A stretch of DNA of 64,000 nt from Methyloprofundus sp. (GTDB lineage Bacteria > Pseudomonadota > Gammaproteobacteria > Methylococcales > Methylomonadaceae), in NCBI GenBank assembly GCA_016592635.1, contig AP023240.1:3761630-3825629 (forward strand). The letters are read 5' to 3'. Both the position numbers and the translations under genes were made by a program. Every line of letters begins with the position of its first letter. The first letter of the stretch is position 1. Shown here piece by piece: positions 1 to 8,372 of this stretch. The notes under the pieces are model-generated. The model saw only the letters and a program-made list of their open reading frames with translations. It was not told where the DNA came from and did not search any database.

Positions 1-1075
1 ATGGCGCATGTCGGAAACAAATTGAAATAGTGGACTGTGCTTTTTCCATGCGTTTGCCGGTACGCATATAAAAAGGCACACCGCGCCAGCGCCAGTTATC
101 GACAAAAAGCTTCATCGCCGCATAGGTTTCGGTCACACTATCGGCAGGAATACCTTCTTCCTGTAAATAGCCATTAACCTCTTCACCATTAATTTCACCT
201 GGCTCATATTGCGCACGAAATGCATGTGCATGTACCGCTTCTTCTGGAATGGGGCGAATAGATTTTAAAACTTTTACTTTTTCATCACGCAAGTCCTCTG
301 CTTCCATAGAAACAGGCGGCTCCATTGCAACCAACGTTAATAATTGCAATAAATGACTTTGTAACATATCACGCATGGCACCAGTATGGTCATAATAGCC
401 ACCACGACTACCAATGCCTAGCTGTTCAGAATGGGTAATCTGAATATGATCAATATAGTTACGATTCCATAACGGCTCTAGCATCGCATTGGCAAAACGA
501 TAGACCAATACATTTTGCACCATGCCTTTACCTAAGTAATGGTCGATACGGTAAATCTGGTCTTCATTTAAATACTGACCAATTTTATTTTGCAAAGAGC
601 GCGAACTTTCTAAGTCAGTGCCAAATGGTTTTTCAATCACTACCCTACGCCAGAACTGTTGCTCTTCTAGCAAGTTTGGTTTACTCAAGTGTTCAATAAC
701 ATGGCTAAAATCAGAAGGATTAATCGCCAGATAAAAAGCAAAATTCTGTGGGAATATATTGGTATCTTCTAATAACTGCCCCAAGCTGCTGTAACATTCA
801 GCCTGCTGCATATCGCCTTTGTGATAATGCAAACGGCCAATAAAACGTTTGAATACTTCCTCGTCAATACCACCACGTGCCTTGGCTTCCAACATCTCAT
901 GGACTTCAGAAATCCATTTTTCATTATCCCAGTCACGGCGACCGATAGCGATAATTTTGGTGTCATCGTCTAAACGGTTTTCAATATCAAGATGATATAA
1001 AGCAGGGATTAATTTAATACGCGATAAATTTCCCGTCGCGCCAAAAATCACATAAGTACAGGGATCAGTCTTCAC
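1..1075 (-). CDS. zwf: glucose-6-phosphate 1-dehydrogenase (C-terminus outside window)
   Basis: It oxidises glucose 6-phosphate to 6-phosphogluconolactone with NAD(P)+, the first step of the oxidative pentose phosphate route. Translating the minus strand gives an N-terminal Rossmann motif VIFGATGNLSR and the substrate-site motif RIDHYLGKGMVQN, followed by RTGKRMEKA near the window edge. Both are hallmarks of the family. About 358 residues are present and the remaining C-terminus lies before base 1. I chose a GTG start at 1075 because AAGGAG sits 6 bases before it. An in-frame ATG at 1090 lies immediately before that AAGGAG and would bury it inside the gene. gnd, the next oxidative-branch enzyme, lies 0.8 kb upstream on the same strand, with a Uma2 gene between them. 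Confidence 0.95.
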   Translation of the reverse strand, partial: MKTDPCTYVIFGATGNLSRIKLIPALYHLDIENRLDDDTKIIAIGRRDWDNEKWISEVHEMLEAKARGGIDEEVFKRFIGRLHYHKGDMQQAECYSSLGQLLEDTNIFPQNFAFYLAINPSDFSHVIEHLSKPNLLEEQQFWRRVVIEKPFGTDLESSRSLQNKIGQYLNEDQIYRIDHYLGKGMVQNVLVYRFANAMLEPLWNRNYIDHIQITHSEQLGIGSRGGYYDHTGAMRDMLQSHLLQLLTLVAMEPPVSMEAEDLRDEKVKVLKSIRPIPEEAVHAHAFRAQYEPGEINGEEVNGYLQEEGIPADSVTETYAAMKLFVDNWRWRGVPFYMRTGKRMEKAQSTISICFRHAP

Positions 1076-1109
1076 TCCGAACTCCTTCATAAATTTTAAT
1101 TAATTTTTA

Positions 1110-1679
1110 TTATTGCTGGCTCACAGCAATATCTTCAAAAATATCAGTTAATACCAGCTCTAGCTCTAAACTGGCAATAGCACAATTTTCTTCCGCGCCA
1201 GCAACATGTAGCAACCAATCATTATCAGCTGTACGACGATAGCATTCAACTCGCCGCGCCTTAATATCAACTAATAGGTATTCTTTTAAACTGGGCAATT
1301 GCCGATAAGCGGCAAATTTATCACCGCGATCAAAAGCCTCGGTTGCAGCAGATAAAACTTCAACGATGAGTATTGGGCTGGTTAAAAACTGCTCAGCTTG
1401 TTGATCTTGAGTAGAGCAGGACACCATGACATCAGGAAAAAAGTACGCATCCACTTGTTCTATGCGCAGTTTCATATCTGAAATATAAGTCTGACATGGA
1501 GTACCACGTAAGTGCTGTTTTAATACAGCAAAAACATTACCTGCAACCACCGCATGTTCACGCCGAGCACCTCCCATCGCAAAAACTTCTGCTTGATAAT
1601 ATTCGTATTTATCTTCTTGCAGCTCTTCCCAAGCAAGATAATCTTCGGCACTAAATACTAAAACTTCAGCTGCTTGCAT
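1110..1679 (-). CDS. Uma2 family (DUF820) endonuclease-like protein
   Basis: This is a 189-residue protein of the Uma2/DUF820 family, which has a PD-(D/E)XK nuclease-like fold and is often found in many copies in environmental genomes; its cellular role is poorly known. Visible family features are the N-terminal FSAEDYLAWEE, the segment ending in YQAEVFAMGG, the central YFFPDVMVSC, ILIVEVLSAATEAFDRGDK (acidic and Glu residues of the nuclease core) and YLLVDIKARRVECYRR. The ATG at 1679 fits the usual family N-terminus; a longer reading from a TTG at 1718 has no family-like sequence. No good ribosome binding site is visible. It lies between zwf and gnd on the same strand, and nothing links it to sugar metabolism. 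Confidence 0.8.
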   Translation of the reverse strand: MQAAEVLVFSAEDYLAWEELQEDKYEYYQAEVFAMGGARREHAVVAGNVFAVLKQHLRGTPCQTYISDMKLRIEQVDAYFFPDVMVSCSTQDQQAEQFLTSPILIVEVLSAATEAFDRGDKFAAYRQLPSLKEYLLVDIKARRVECYRRTADNDWLLHVAGAEENCAIASLELELVLTDIFEDIAVSQQ

Positions 1680-1786
1680 AATTTTAAGGGCTCTGGTATT
1701 AACAAGAATTGAAAACAAAATTGCTTAGGTGCAGCATTGGGGCGCAGTTCTTTAAGCGGCTTAGCACTTGTAGGTGAAGCATGAAC

Positions 1787-1824
1787 CCCAACAATCATAG
1801 CTAAAGACACCATTGATTGTTGGG
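1787..1824. repeat. inverted repeat between Uma2 gene and gnd
   Basis: An 11-bp perfect inverted repeat (CCCAACAATCA at 1787-1797 and its complement at 1814-1824) is separated by 16 bases. It sits in sequence resembling the short palindromic repeats seen elsewhere in the window (GTAGGTG words at about 1770). It could form a hairpin at the end of the gnd transcript, but there is no clear T-run. Confidence 0.5.
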
Positions 1825-1861
1825 ATTCGCAAGCTCACCCCAAGCATAAGCTACGCTATTA

Positions 1862-3307
1862 CTAAGCAGTATAAGTTGTAGAAGCCATTTTACCACCAGT
1901 ACCTGTCCAATCAGTATGGAAGAACTCACCACGTGGTTTATCTAAACGCTCATAGGTATGTGCGCCAAAGTAATCACGCTGTGCTTGCAATAAATTAGCT
2001 GGCAAACGTGCACTGCGGTAACCATCGTAATAAGCCAATGCTGAAGCAAATGCTGGAGTCGGTACACCTAATTGCACACCCAAGATAACTGCATCACGCC
2101 AGCCTTGATCTGCTGTGGTAATTGCATCTTTAAAATAGTCAGCTAGTAACAAGTTATCTAACTCAGGGTCAGCATCATAAGCAGCTTTAATATCATTTAA
2201 GAACTGACTACGAATAATACAACCACCACGCCACATGAGTGCTATGCCGCCGTAGTTTAATTTCCAACCGTATTCTTTTTCTGCAAAACGCATTAGGCCA
2301 AAACCTTGCGCATAAGAGATAATTTTGGCAGCATAAACCGCATCACCAATCGCTTTAATCGTCGCAGCTTTATCGCCAGAGAATTTTGTAGTGGCTTGTG
2401 GCAAGATTTTCGATGCTCTAACACGTTCTTCTTTTTGTGCTGATAAACAACGCGCAAATACTGACTCGGCAATCAATGTTAATGGCGCACCTAAATCAAG
2501 TGCATTAATACCTGTCCATTTACCTGTGCCTTTCTGGCCAGCTGTATCTAAAATTTTATCAACTAAAGGCGCACCATCTTCATCTTTATAGGCAAGAATA
2601 TTAGTGGTGATCTCAATTAAGTAAGAATTTAAAACACCTTTATTCCACTCCGCAAAGATTTCCTGAATTTCGTCAGCACCTAAGCCTAAACCTTCAGATA
2701 ATAATTGGTAAGCTTCACAAATGATTTGCATATCACCGTATTCAATACCGTTATGCACCATTTTCACATAGTGACCAGCACCTTGCTCACCCACCCACTG
2801 ACAACATGGCTCATCATCTACTTTCGCAGCAATTGCTTGAAAAATAGGCTTAACTGTTTCCCATGCCTCTTTATTACCGCCTGGCATAATAGAAGGGCCA
2901 TTACGCGCACCTTCTTCACCACCTGAAACACCTGAGCCAACATACAAGAGGCCATGCTCTGCTAAGGCGTCAGTGCGACGATTAGAATCAGTATACAAAG
3001 AGTTACCACCATCAATGATGATGTCTCCTTTCGATAATAAAGGTGTTAATTTATCAATATATTGGTCAACCACGTCACCCGCTTTAACCATTAACATCAC
3101 AACACGTGGGCTTTGCAGGCTATCAACTAACTCTTCCAGTGAAAAAGTTCCAGTCACTTGTGTGTCTTTTGCAGGACCTGCAAGAAAATCATCCGTTTTT
3201 CCTCTAGAACGATTAAGAACCGCAACTTTAAAGCCGTGATCGTTCATATTTAAGACCAAATTCTGTCCCATTACCGCCAGGCCAATTAACCCAATATCCG
3301 CTTTCAT
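1862..3307 (-). CDS. gnd: 6-phosphogluconate dehydrogenase, decarboxylating
   Basis: It converts 6-phosphogluconate to ribulose 5-phosphate and CO2 with reduction of NADP+. The protein has 481 residues, full length for the classical (not the short YqeC) form. The N-terminus carries the Rossmann motif GLAVMGQNLVLN, and the residues VLNRSRGKT at the end of the second strand are the usual NADP-phosphate binding pattern. The substrate-binding segments GSGVSGGEEGARNGPSIMPG and KMVHNGIEYGDMQ are intact, as is the catalytic helix. The C-terminal HTDWTGTGG tail is typical. Ribulose 5-phosphate is also the formaldehyde acceptor of the RuMP cycle, so in a methylotroph zwf and gnd would also serve dissimilatory formaldehyde oxidation; that link is inference. 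Confidence 0.96.
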   Translation of the reverse strand: MKADIGLIGLAVMGQNLVLNMNDHGFKVAVLNRSRGKTDDFLAGPAKDTQVTGTFSLEELVDSLQSPRVVMLMVKAGDVVDQYIDKLTPLLSKGDIIIDGGNSLYTDSNRRTDALAEHGLLYVGSGVSGGEEGARNGPSIMPGGNKEAWETVKPIFQAIAAKVDDEPCCQWVGEQGAGHYVKMVHNGIEYGDMQIICEAYQLLSEGLGLGADEIQEIFAEWNKGVLNSYLIEITTNILAYKDEDGAPLVDKILDTAGQKGTGKWTGINALDLGAPLTLIAESVFARCLSAQKEERVRASKILPQATTKFSGDKAATIKAIGDAVYAAKIISYAQGFGLMRFAEKEYGWKLNYGGIALMWRGGCIIRSQFLNDIKAAYDADPELDNLLLADYFKDAITTADQGWRDAVILGVQLGVPTPAFASALAYYDGYRSARLPANLLQAQRDYFGAHTYERLDKPRGEFFHTDWTGTGGKMASTTYTA

Positions 3308-3683
3308 TTTTTGCTCACTTAAATTATTAATTACAACAGTGTGTGACTATTTTCGTCGTAGCTAATATACAGCAAAATTGATTTTTCAGCATTGCAAATT
3401 AAGTCTTAAGTTTTTACTATTTTTTTATAATGGTGGCTATAGAAGAGTCAATTAAGTAGCGAGCATTTTACGCACCATAAAGGAGCGCCCAATTTTAGTG
3501 CATATAATAGACATCTACGGCACAGAGCAAAACTTATCACCCTATTTCTCGTAGGTAATTTTCTTATTGTCAGGCTATTTTTACTGAAAAAAGGCACCGA
3601 AATAGTGCACAGAGCGACTTATATTGTTTTTACAGCAACCGAAGTCTCAAACGCAGAAAGGCCGCAAGCATGACCCTATAAAG
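3308..3683. other. intergenic region upstream of gnd
   Basis: There is no gene I can support here. At the left it should hold the minus-strand gnd promoter, but I cannot identify good hexamers. At 3587-3608 a weak minus-strand terminator is possible for the ggt-sfp unit: a 4-bp GCAC/GTGC stem followed by a run of six T on the minus strand. Plus-strand TATAAT words at 3426 and 3503 have no convincing -35 partner and no gene downstream. Confidence 0.4.
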
Positions 3684-4382
3684 CTAACCCGCAGCTAAAC
3701 GTGACAGTGCATGGAAATGCAACACTCTTGCCTCATCACACACCACGGCACCAAAAATATTAACTGGCAAATCCAAAGTATAAATTTGCCATTGTTCTGC
3801 TGGGGTACACTGCTCAGGAACCGCTAAAAAAGTACCCAACCCTGCTGGATTTACCACGCACTGATTTAGCCCCAAAGTAATGCCCTGCCCTACCGCTTTG
3901 ACAAACGCCTCTTTTTTGACCCAAAACTGATAAAAGACTTGGCCACGCTCAGTCGCATCCAAAGCATACCAATAATCAACCTCTTGCTGAGCAAAACACT
4001 TGTTTACCAAACCACTCCAAGTATTGCGCTGTTTAAAGCATTCAATATCAATACCTAAGTTGCATTGACTGCTAATGGCAATTGCCAAGCAATCTCCCGT
4101 ATGCGACATATTAAAACTTAACTGCGGAAAATCAGCTAAATATGGCTTGCCGTATGCCGTCTTCACAATACCTAATTGCGCTGCTGGCTCGCCCACCCGT
4201 GCAGCTAGCAGTTCTCTGAGTATGCCATGACAAATAATATAGCGTTGCTTAAGTTCTGCAAATTTAAAGCGTAGTGCTATCTGCTGTTCTTCTGTATCTA
4301 ATAAAGCAAAATACTCATTTAGCTTATCCGTATAAGCCAGCACCGAACCCGTATAAAAAACATCAATACCAGTATCAGTCAT
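3684..4382 (-). CDS. 4'-phosphopantetheinyl transferase, Sfp type
   Basis: It transfers the phosphopantetheine arm of coenzyme A to a serine of acyl or peptidyl carrier proteins. The protein has 232 residues, the size of the Sfp/Gsp group. Core motifs are present: LGIDIE near residue 109 (Mg2+ ligands Asp112 and Glu114), FWVKKEAFVKAVGQG near residue 153 (WxxKEA with Lys and Glu catalytic residues), and the CoA-binding segment GKPYLADFPQLSFNMSHTGD around residue 78. Its ATG overlaps the end of ggt by 8 bases, so translation is probably coupled. No polyketide or non-ribosomal peptide genes lie in the window, so its carrier protein target is unknown; it may serve fatty acid or polyunsaturated lipid synthesis encoded elsewhere. 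Confidence 0.9.
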   Translation of the reverse strand: MTDTGIDVFYTGSVLAYTDKLNEYFALLDTEEQQIALRFKFAELKQRYIICHGILRELLAARVGEPAAQLGIVKTAYGKPYLADFPQLSFNMSHTGDCLAIAISSQCNLGIDIECFKQRNTWSGLVNKCFAQQEVDYWYALDATERGQVFYQFWVKKEAFVKAVGQGITLGLNQCVVNPAGLGTFLAVPEQCTPAEQWQIYTLDLPVNIFGAVVCDEARVLHFHALSRLAAG

Positions 4383-6057
4383 TGATTTGCTGCACGCTCG
4401 CCCAACCTACACCACGATGATCACTAACTGCTGATAAGTCACCCTGATCCAATTGCACTGCTTGCATATTGCCGTAGTGATAGCTTTGCTTAAGCTGGTG
4501 CCCTAACGCTTGCAAGCCTGTAATTTCTGCTTCCGTTAAACCCTCTTTTTCATATAAAATTTGATCAGGCATATATTGATGATGAAAGCGCTGTAATTGC
4601 AGCCATGACTCAGGTGAGTTGCCTGCTGCAAAATCCAACGCAGCCAATAGCACCATAGAAATAATACGGCTTCCTCCGGGCGTGCCTAAAACAGCCACCT
4701 TGCCATCTACCTGTAAAAAAGTAGGGGTCATACTGGATAACATCCGCTTTTCCGGCGCAATCGCATTGGCATCACCACCGACTAAACCATAGCCATTGCC
4801 AGTATTCTGCGCACTGACAAAATCATCCATTTCATTGTTTAATAATACCCCCGTGCCTGATGCCACCATGCCCGCACCAAAGGGGTAATTAACACTTAAA
4901 GTTGCGGCAACTCGATTGCCTTGATTATCAATAATAGAAAAATGCGTGGTATTACGTCCGCCTATTTTTGCTGCCGTTTGTCCTGTCAAATAAGCACTAG
5001 GTAAAGCTTTATCATCGCGAATAGTACTGGCTAAACCCTGTGCGTATTGCTTGTTTAATAATCGTGCTACAGGGACTTCAATAAAATCGCTATCCCCTAA
5101 ATAAAGCGCGCGATCATGATAGGCACGACGCAAAGCTTCTACAATAAGATGTTTACGCGTTAATTTATCAACACTTTCTAAATCAATATTTTCTAGGATA
5201 TTTAAAGCTTCAATTAAAACAATACCCCCCGATGATGGCAGAGCAGCACTAGTAATTTGCACTCCTTTATAGCTACCCATTACCGGCTTACGTTCCACAA
5301 TTTGGTATTTTTCCAAATCCTCTAAGCTCCAAATACCACCGCCCTGCTGTACTGCTTGTACTAATTTATCAGCGACTATACCTTGATAAAAACCAGCTTG
5401 ACCATGCTCTGCTAACTGTCGCAAAGTCTCTGCTAAATCAGCTTGTTTTAATAGATGCTCTAATGTTGGGATTTTACCTTTAGCTAAGAAAATAGCGGCG
5501 GTCTCAGCATCCTGTTGCAATACTGATTGCCGAAAAGCTAATAGTTTTTGATGGCGCACATCAACTTTAAAACCTTGTTGTGCATAACGAATCGCAGGCT
5601 GTAAACTTTCTGCCAAACTCAAATTACCATATTGTGTGGACAAATGCACTAATGCAGCAGGCATACCAGGTATGCCTGCTGCTAAAGCACCATTTAAGGA
5701 GCTTATTGGATCAGCAACAAACATATCTTTACTGGCTGCCAAAGGTGCTTTTTCACGACCATCGACCATAATATCTAAGCCATCACTTTCCCTGTGTAAT
5801 AACCAAAAACCGCCACCGCCCAAGCCAGACCCAGAAGGCTCGACCACTGCCAATGCGGCTGATACCGCAACCGCCGCATCATAGACATTACCGCCCTTTT
5901 GCAATATTTCAAAACCAGCTGCAGTCGCCAAGGGGTGTGCTGAAGCAATCGCTACTTGCCGAGGGGGCGTTACACTACAACCTGTTATACTGAGCACTAA
6001 CAACAGCATACTAATACTCTGCATTATTTTATTTTGCAGCAACAAAGAATTTAACAT
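4375..6057 (-). CDS. ggt: gamma-glutamyltransferase precursor (lipoprotein)
   Basis: This periplasmic gamma-glutamyltranspeptidase hydrolyses or transfers the gamma-glutamyl group of glutathione. The 560-residue precursor starts at 6057, with AAAGG 7 bases upstream, and has a signal peptide ending in a lipobox (SITGC, Cys about residue 27), so it is probably membrane-anchored. The autocleavage site is the Asn-Thr-Thr-His segment near residue 370; the first Thr would become the N-terminal nucleophile of the small subunit. Downstream GTGVLLNNEMDDF and GTPGGSRI are family signatures. The start codon overlaps that of the divergent HAD gene (bases 6055-6058). The 3' end overlaps sfp by 8 bases. 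glutathione synthetase is encoded 26 kb away. Confidence 0.94.
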   Translation of the reverse strand: MLNSLLLQNKIMQSISMLLLVLSITGCSVTPPRQVAIASAHPLATAAGFEILQKGGNVYDAAVAVSAALAVVEPSGSGLGGGGFWLLHRESDGLDIMVDGREKAPLAASKDMFVADPISSLNGALAAGIPGMPAALVHLSTQYGNLSLAESLQPAIRYAQQGFKVDVRHQKLLAFRQSVLQQDAETAAIFLAKGKIPTLEHLLKQADLAETLRQLAEHGQAGFYQGIVADKLVQAVQQGGGIWSLEDLEKYQIVERKPVMGSYKGVQITSAALPSSGGIVLIEALNILENIDLESVDKLTRKHLIVEALRRAYHDRALYLGDSDFIEVPVARLLNKQYAQGLASTIRDDKALPSAYLTGQTAAKIGGRNTTHFSIIDNQGNRVAATLSVNYPFGAGMVASGTGVLLNNEMDDFVSAQNTGNGYGLVGGDANAIAPEKRMLSSMTPTFLQVDGKVAVLGTPGGSRIISMVLLAALDFAAGNSPESWLQLQRFHHQYMPDQILYEKEGLTEAEITGLQALGHQLKQSYHYGNMQAVQLDQGDLSAVSDHRGVGWASVQQIND

Positions 6058-6886
6058 GACGGCACCTTTTACAAATATACACGCACTAATCATCGATATG
6101 GATGGCGTATTATGGCATGGTGAACAAGCCATTGCTGGGCTAAACGAATTTTTTCAGTTATTACGCACACGCGCCATGCCCTTTGTGTTAGCGACCAATA
6201 ATGCCAGCCATACCAATGCTCAGTACATTAATAAACTGGCACGTATGGGCGTTACCGTTGCCGCAGAAGAAATCTTAACCTCAGGTATGGCAACCGCCTT
6301 ATATCTAGCTGAACATAAAGACCCTGCCAATACTCGCATTTTTGTTTTAGGCGAAGATGGCGCGCGTTTGCCATTATTAGAACAAGGCTTTACCTTAACT
6401 GACTTATATCAATTAAATACTGCGGAAAACCCTAATGCAGGGGCTGATATTGTGGTCTGCGGTAAAGATGAAACCCTTAATTGGGATAAGCTCTCTACCG
6501 CCACGTTGAATTTACAAAATGGTGCCGAATTTATTGCTACCAACGCTGACCTCACCTTACCCACCGAACGAGGATTAGTGCAAGGTAATGGGGCAATTTT
6601 GGCTGCTTTACAGGCGGCGACGGGGCGCACACCAACAGTTATTGGCAAACCTGAACCCATTATTTATCAACAAGCCCTTACATTACTAGGCACGTCTGCC
6701 GAGCAAACTATTGCAATTGGTGATCGCTTGGATACCGATATTTTAGGAGCCGTACGCACAGGCATGCGTAGTTTAATGGTATTAACTGGCGTATCTACCG
6801 TTACCGATATTGCTCAGCTAGATTATACACCTACATGGATACTGCCTGATTTACAGGCTGTTACAGAGGCGTTACAAAAGCTATAA
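6056..6886 (+). CDS. HAD-superfamily hydrolase, subfamily IIA (NagD/phosphoglycolate phosphatase-like)
   Basis: This 276-residue cytoplasmic phosphatase belongs to the HAD IIA group (NagD, p-nitrophenyl phosphatase, phosphoglycolate phosphatase). The nucleophile motif is IIDMDGVLWHG with Asp14 and Asp16. Motif II is VLATNNAS, the cap region follows, motif III includes the Lys of GKPEPIIY, and motif IV is IGDRLDTDILGA. The substrate cannot be read from sequence; nucleotide monophosphates and small phosphosugars are typical. The start ATG at 6056 shares two bases with the divergent ggt start codon, and no good ribosome binding site precedes it. There is no usable ATG close downstream, because the family N-terminus begins here. 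Confidence 0.88.
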   Translation: MTAPFTNIHALIIDMDGVLWHGEQAIAGLNEFFQLLRTRAMPFVLATNNASHTNAQYINKLARMGVTVAAEEILTSGMATALYLAEHKDPANTRIFVLGEDGARLPLLEQGFTLTDLYQLNTAENPNAGADIVVCGKDETLNWDKLSTATLNLQNGAEFIATNADLTLPTERGLVQGNGAILAALQAATGRTPTVIGKPEPIIYQQALTLLGTSAEQTIAIGDRLDTDILGAVRTGMRSLMVLTGVSTVTDIAQLDYTPTWILPDLQAVTEALQKL

Positions 6887-6934
6887 CAACAAGCGAAGCC
6901 AACACCTACTTCCCAGGATGCTTTCTGAATTCTC

Positions 6935-6979
6935 GTAGGTGCAGATTTATCTGCACATTGCGGCTAAAGCCACACCTAC
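6935..6979. repeat. short palindromic repeat (GTAGGTGCAGAT family)
   Basis: Outer arms GTAGGTG (6935) and CACCTAC (ending at 6979) enclose an inner perfect palindrome (GTGCAGAT...ATCTGCAC, 6939-6956) and a GGCTAAAGCC hairpin. A shorter copy of the same palindrome occurs at 39350, and related words occur near 1730-1775 and 19207. This is the layout of a REP-like element. Here it follows the HAD gene and may also end its transcript. Confidence 0.65.
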
Positions 6980-7002
6980 AAACCAACTACATACCTTAAA
7001 AT

Positions 7003-8364
7003 ATGAGCGATAATCACAGCGGATTTGTCCATAAGTCTTACCAATTACTGTTTATCCTGTATGCACCCGTTGCGCTTATTTCCATACTAGTCAAATTTCT
7101 CTCCGACTCCAATGTCAATTATGTCTACCTAACAGCTCTCATTACCGCAGGATTTTCTGTGGTGATCGGTCTGATCATGTGCATTCAGTTTTGGCGACAT
7201 CGAGAAGTCATAGCCCGCGATAAAGAAGCACATATACCTTATATGATTCGCCACCGGTTTATGATCATGTATATCCCGATTGTGATCATCTCCTTACTTA
7301 TTTCTTCCTATTACATTTTTGATAAATTCGTTAATAAAGTCGAGTTTTATAAAGACCAACACCGCACCCAAATTGCTTTATTATTTCCACTCAAAAATGA
7401 ACTGGACGTACAATTTGATGATACCCAACAAGTACGTTTAGGCTTTGGCGCATTCTTTACTAATTTCCCTGAATATAGCAACCAGTACCACTTAACGATA
7501 TTCGATCATAAGAATAAATATAACCCAGCATTAGAAAAAGAAGTACTGGCTAAAATCAATACAGGCACCCGGTATTTTATTTGTGCTTATAGTGATGTTT
7601 GCAGCCAGTTAGCCAATAATTTTGATAACTTATTAGAGCAGTCTACTTACAAGGAACGCCCGATACTCATTACCACACTGTCTTCCTCAATGGCTTTACC
7701 ACTCGAAAAAGATAAGTTTTACCGCTTTTTTGTGCGCAATCGTGAAGAGACGCGTATTTTGGCACTGAAAGCTTATACAAAAGGCATTAGGAAGGCCTCA
7801 TTTATTGCAGCAAAAGATGCCTATGGCACGGATGCCGCACAAGTTTTTATGGAAGCTTGGCAAGATCTAGGCGGTGAATTAATAGAAGGGGTTTATATAG
7901 ACCCAAGTTTAAGTACCGAAGTGGTTGCCAATAAAATACAGCAAAGCAAATTAACCCAACTGCAAGATGCGGCAGTTTTTGTAGCACATTACCAAAATAT
8001 CAATAAGTCTTTACAACAGCTACCGAAAGGCACGCATTTTTTACTCAGTGCCAATTATCAACAAAATGCCATTAATGAGTTAGCCAAAAATATTCCACAC
8101 CCACACATCAGCTTTGCCCTACCCAGCTATAAAATAGCCAACCCGAAACTAAAAAATACTGCGGCCGCTTTTGTTTATATGACTCTGAGTAAACTTGTCC
8201 ATGCAGATATGCAATTACAAAATGAGGAAGGTATGCTATTTCATACAGCTTGGCATCAAGCAGATTACCCTGCATTTTTGGAGTTTAGAACCGATGGTGT
8301 TGCTGATTTTAGAATTGCTATGGATGCTTTTAATTATGGGGAAGATATTTATCAAGAGCAGTAG
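7003..8364 (+). CDS. membrane-anchored protein with periplasmic-binding-protein-like domain
   Basis: This 453-residue protein is not one I can name. Residues about 15-35, 40-62 and 85-108 are hydrophobic and predict three transmembrane segments. The remaining 340 residues look like a type I periplasmic binding fold of the Leu/Ile/Val-receptor kind: a first lobe with ALLFPL and TGTRYFICAYSDVC, then a second lobe with ALKAYTKGIRKASFIAAKDAYGTDAAQVF, which matches the pattern in ABC receptors where a second ligand-binding lobe begins. No permease or ATPase genes accompany it, so a sensory or accessory role is more likely than transport. The start at 7003 lacks a clear ribosome binding site. Neighbours: a repeat element upstream and yibQ converging from downstream. 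Confidence 0.6.
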   Translation: MSDNHSGFVHKSYQLLFILYAPVALISILVKFLSDSNVNYVYLTALITAGFSVVIGLIMCIQFWRHREVIARDKEAHIPYMIRHRFMIMYIPIVIISLLISSYYIFDKFVNKVEFYKDQHRTQIALLFPLKNELDVQFDDTQQVRLGFGAFFTNFPEYSNQYHLTIFDHKNKYNPALEKEVLAKINTGTRYFICAYSDVCSQLANNFDNLLEQSTYKERPILITTLSSSMALPLEKDKFYRFFVRNREETRILALKAYTKGIRKASFIAAKDAYGTDAAQVFMEAWQDLGGELIEGVYIDPSLSTEVVANKIQQSKLTQLQDAAVFVAHYQNINKSLQQLPKGTHFLLSANYQQNAINELAKNIPHPHISFALPSYKIANPKLKNTAAAFVYMTLSKLVHADMQLQNEEGMLFHTAWHQADYPAFLEFRTDGVADFRIAMDAFNYGEDIYQEQ

Positions 8365-8372
8365 CCTAGCCC

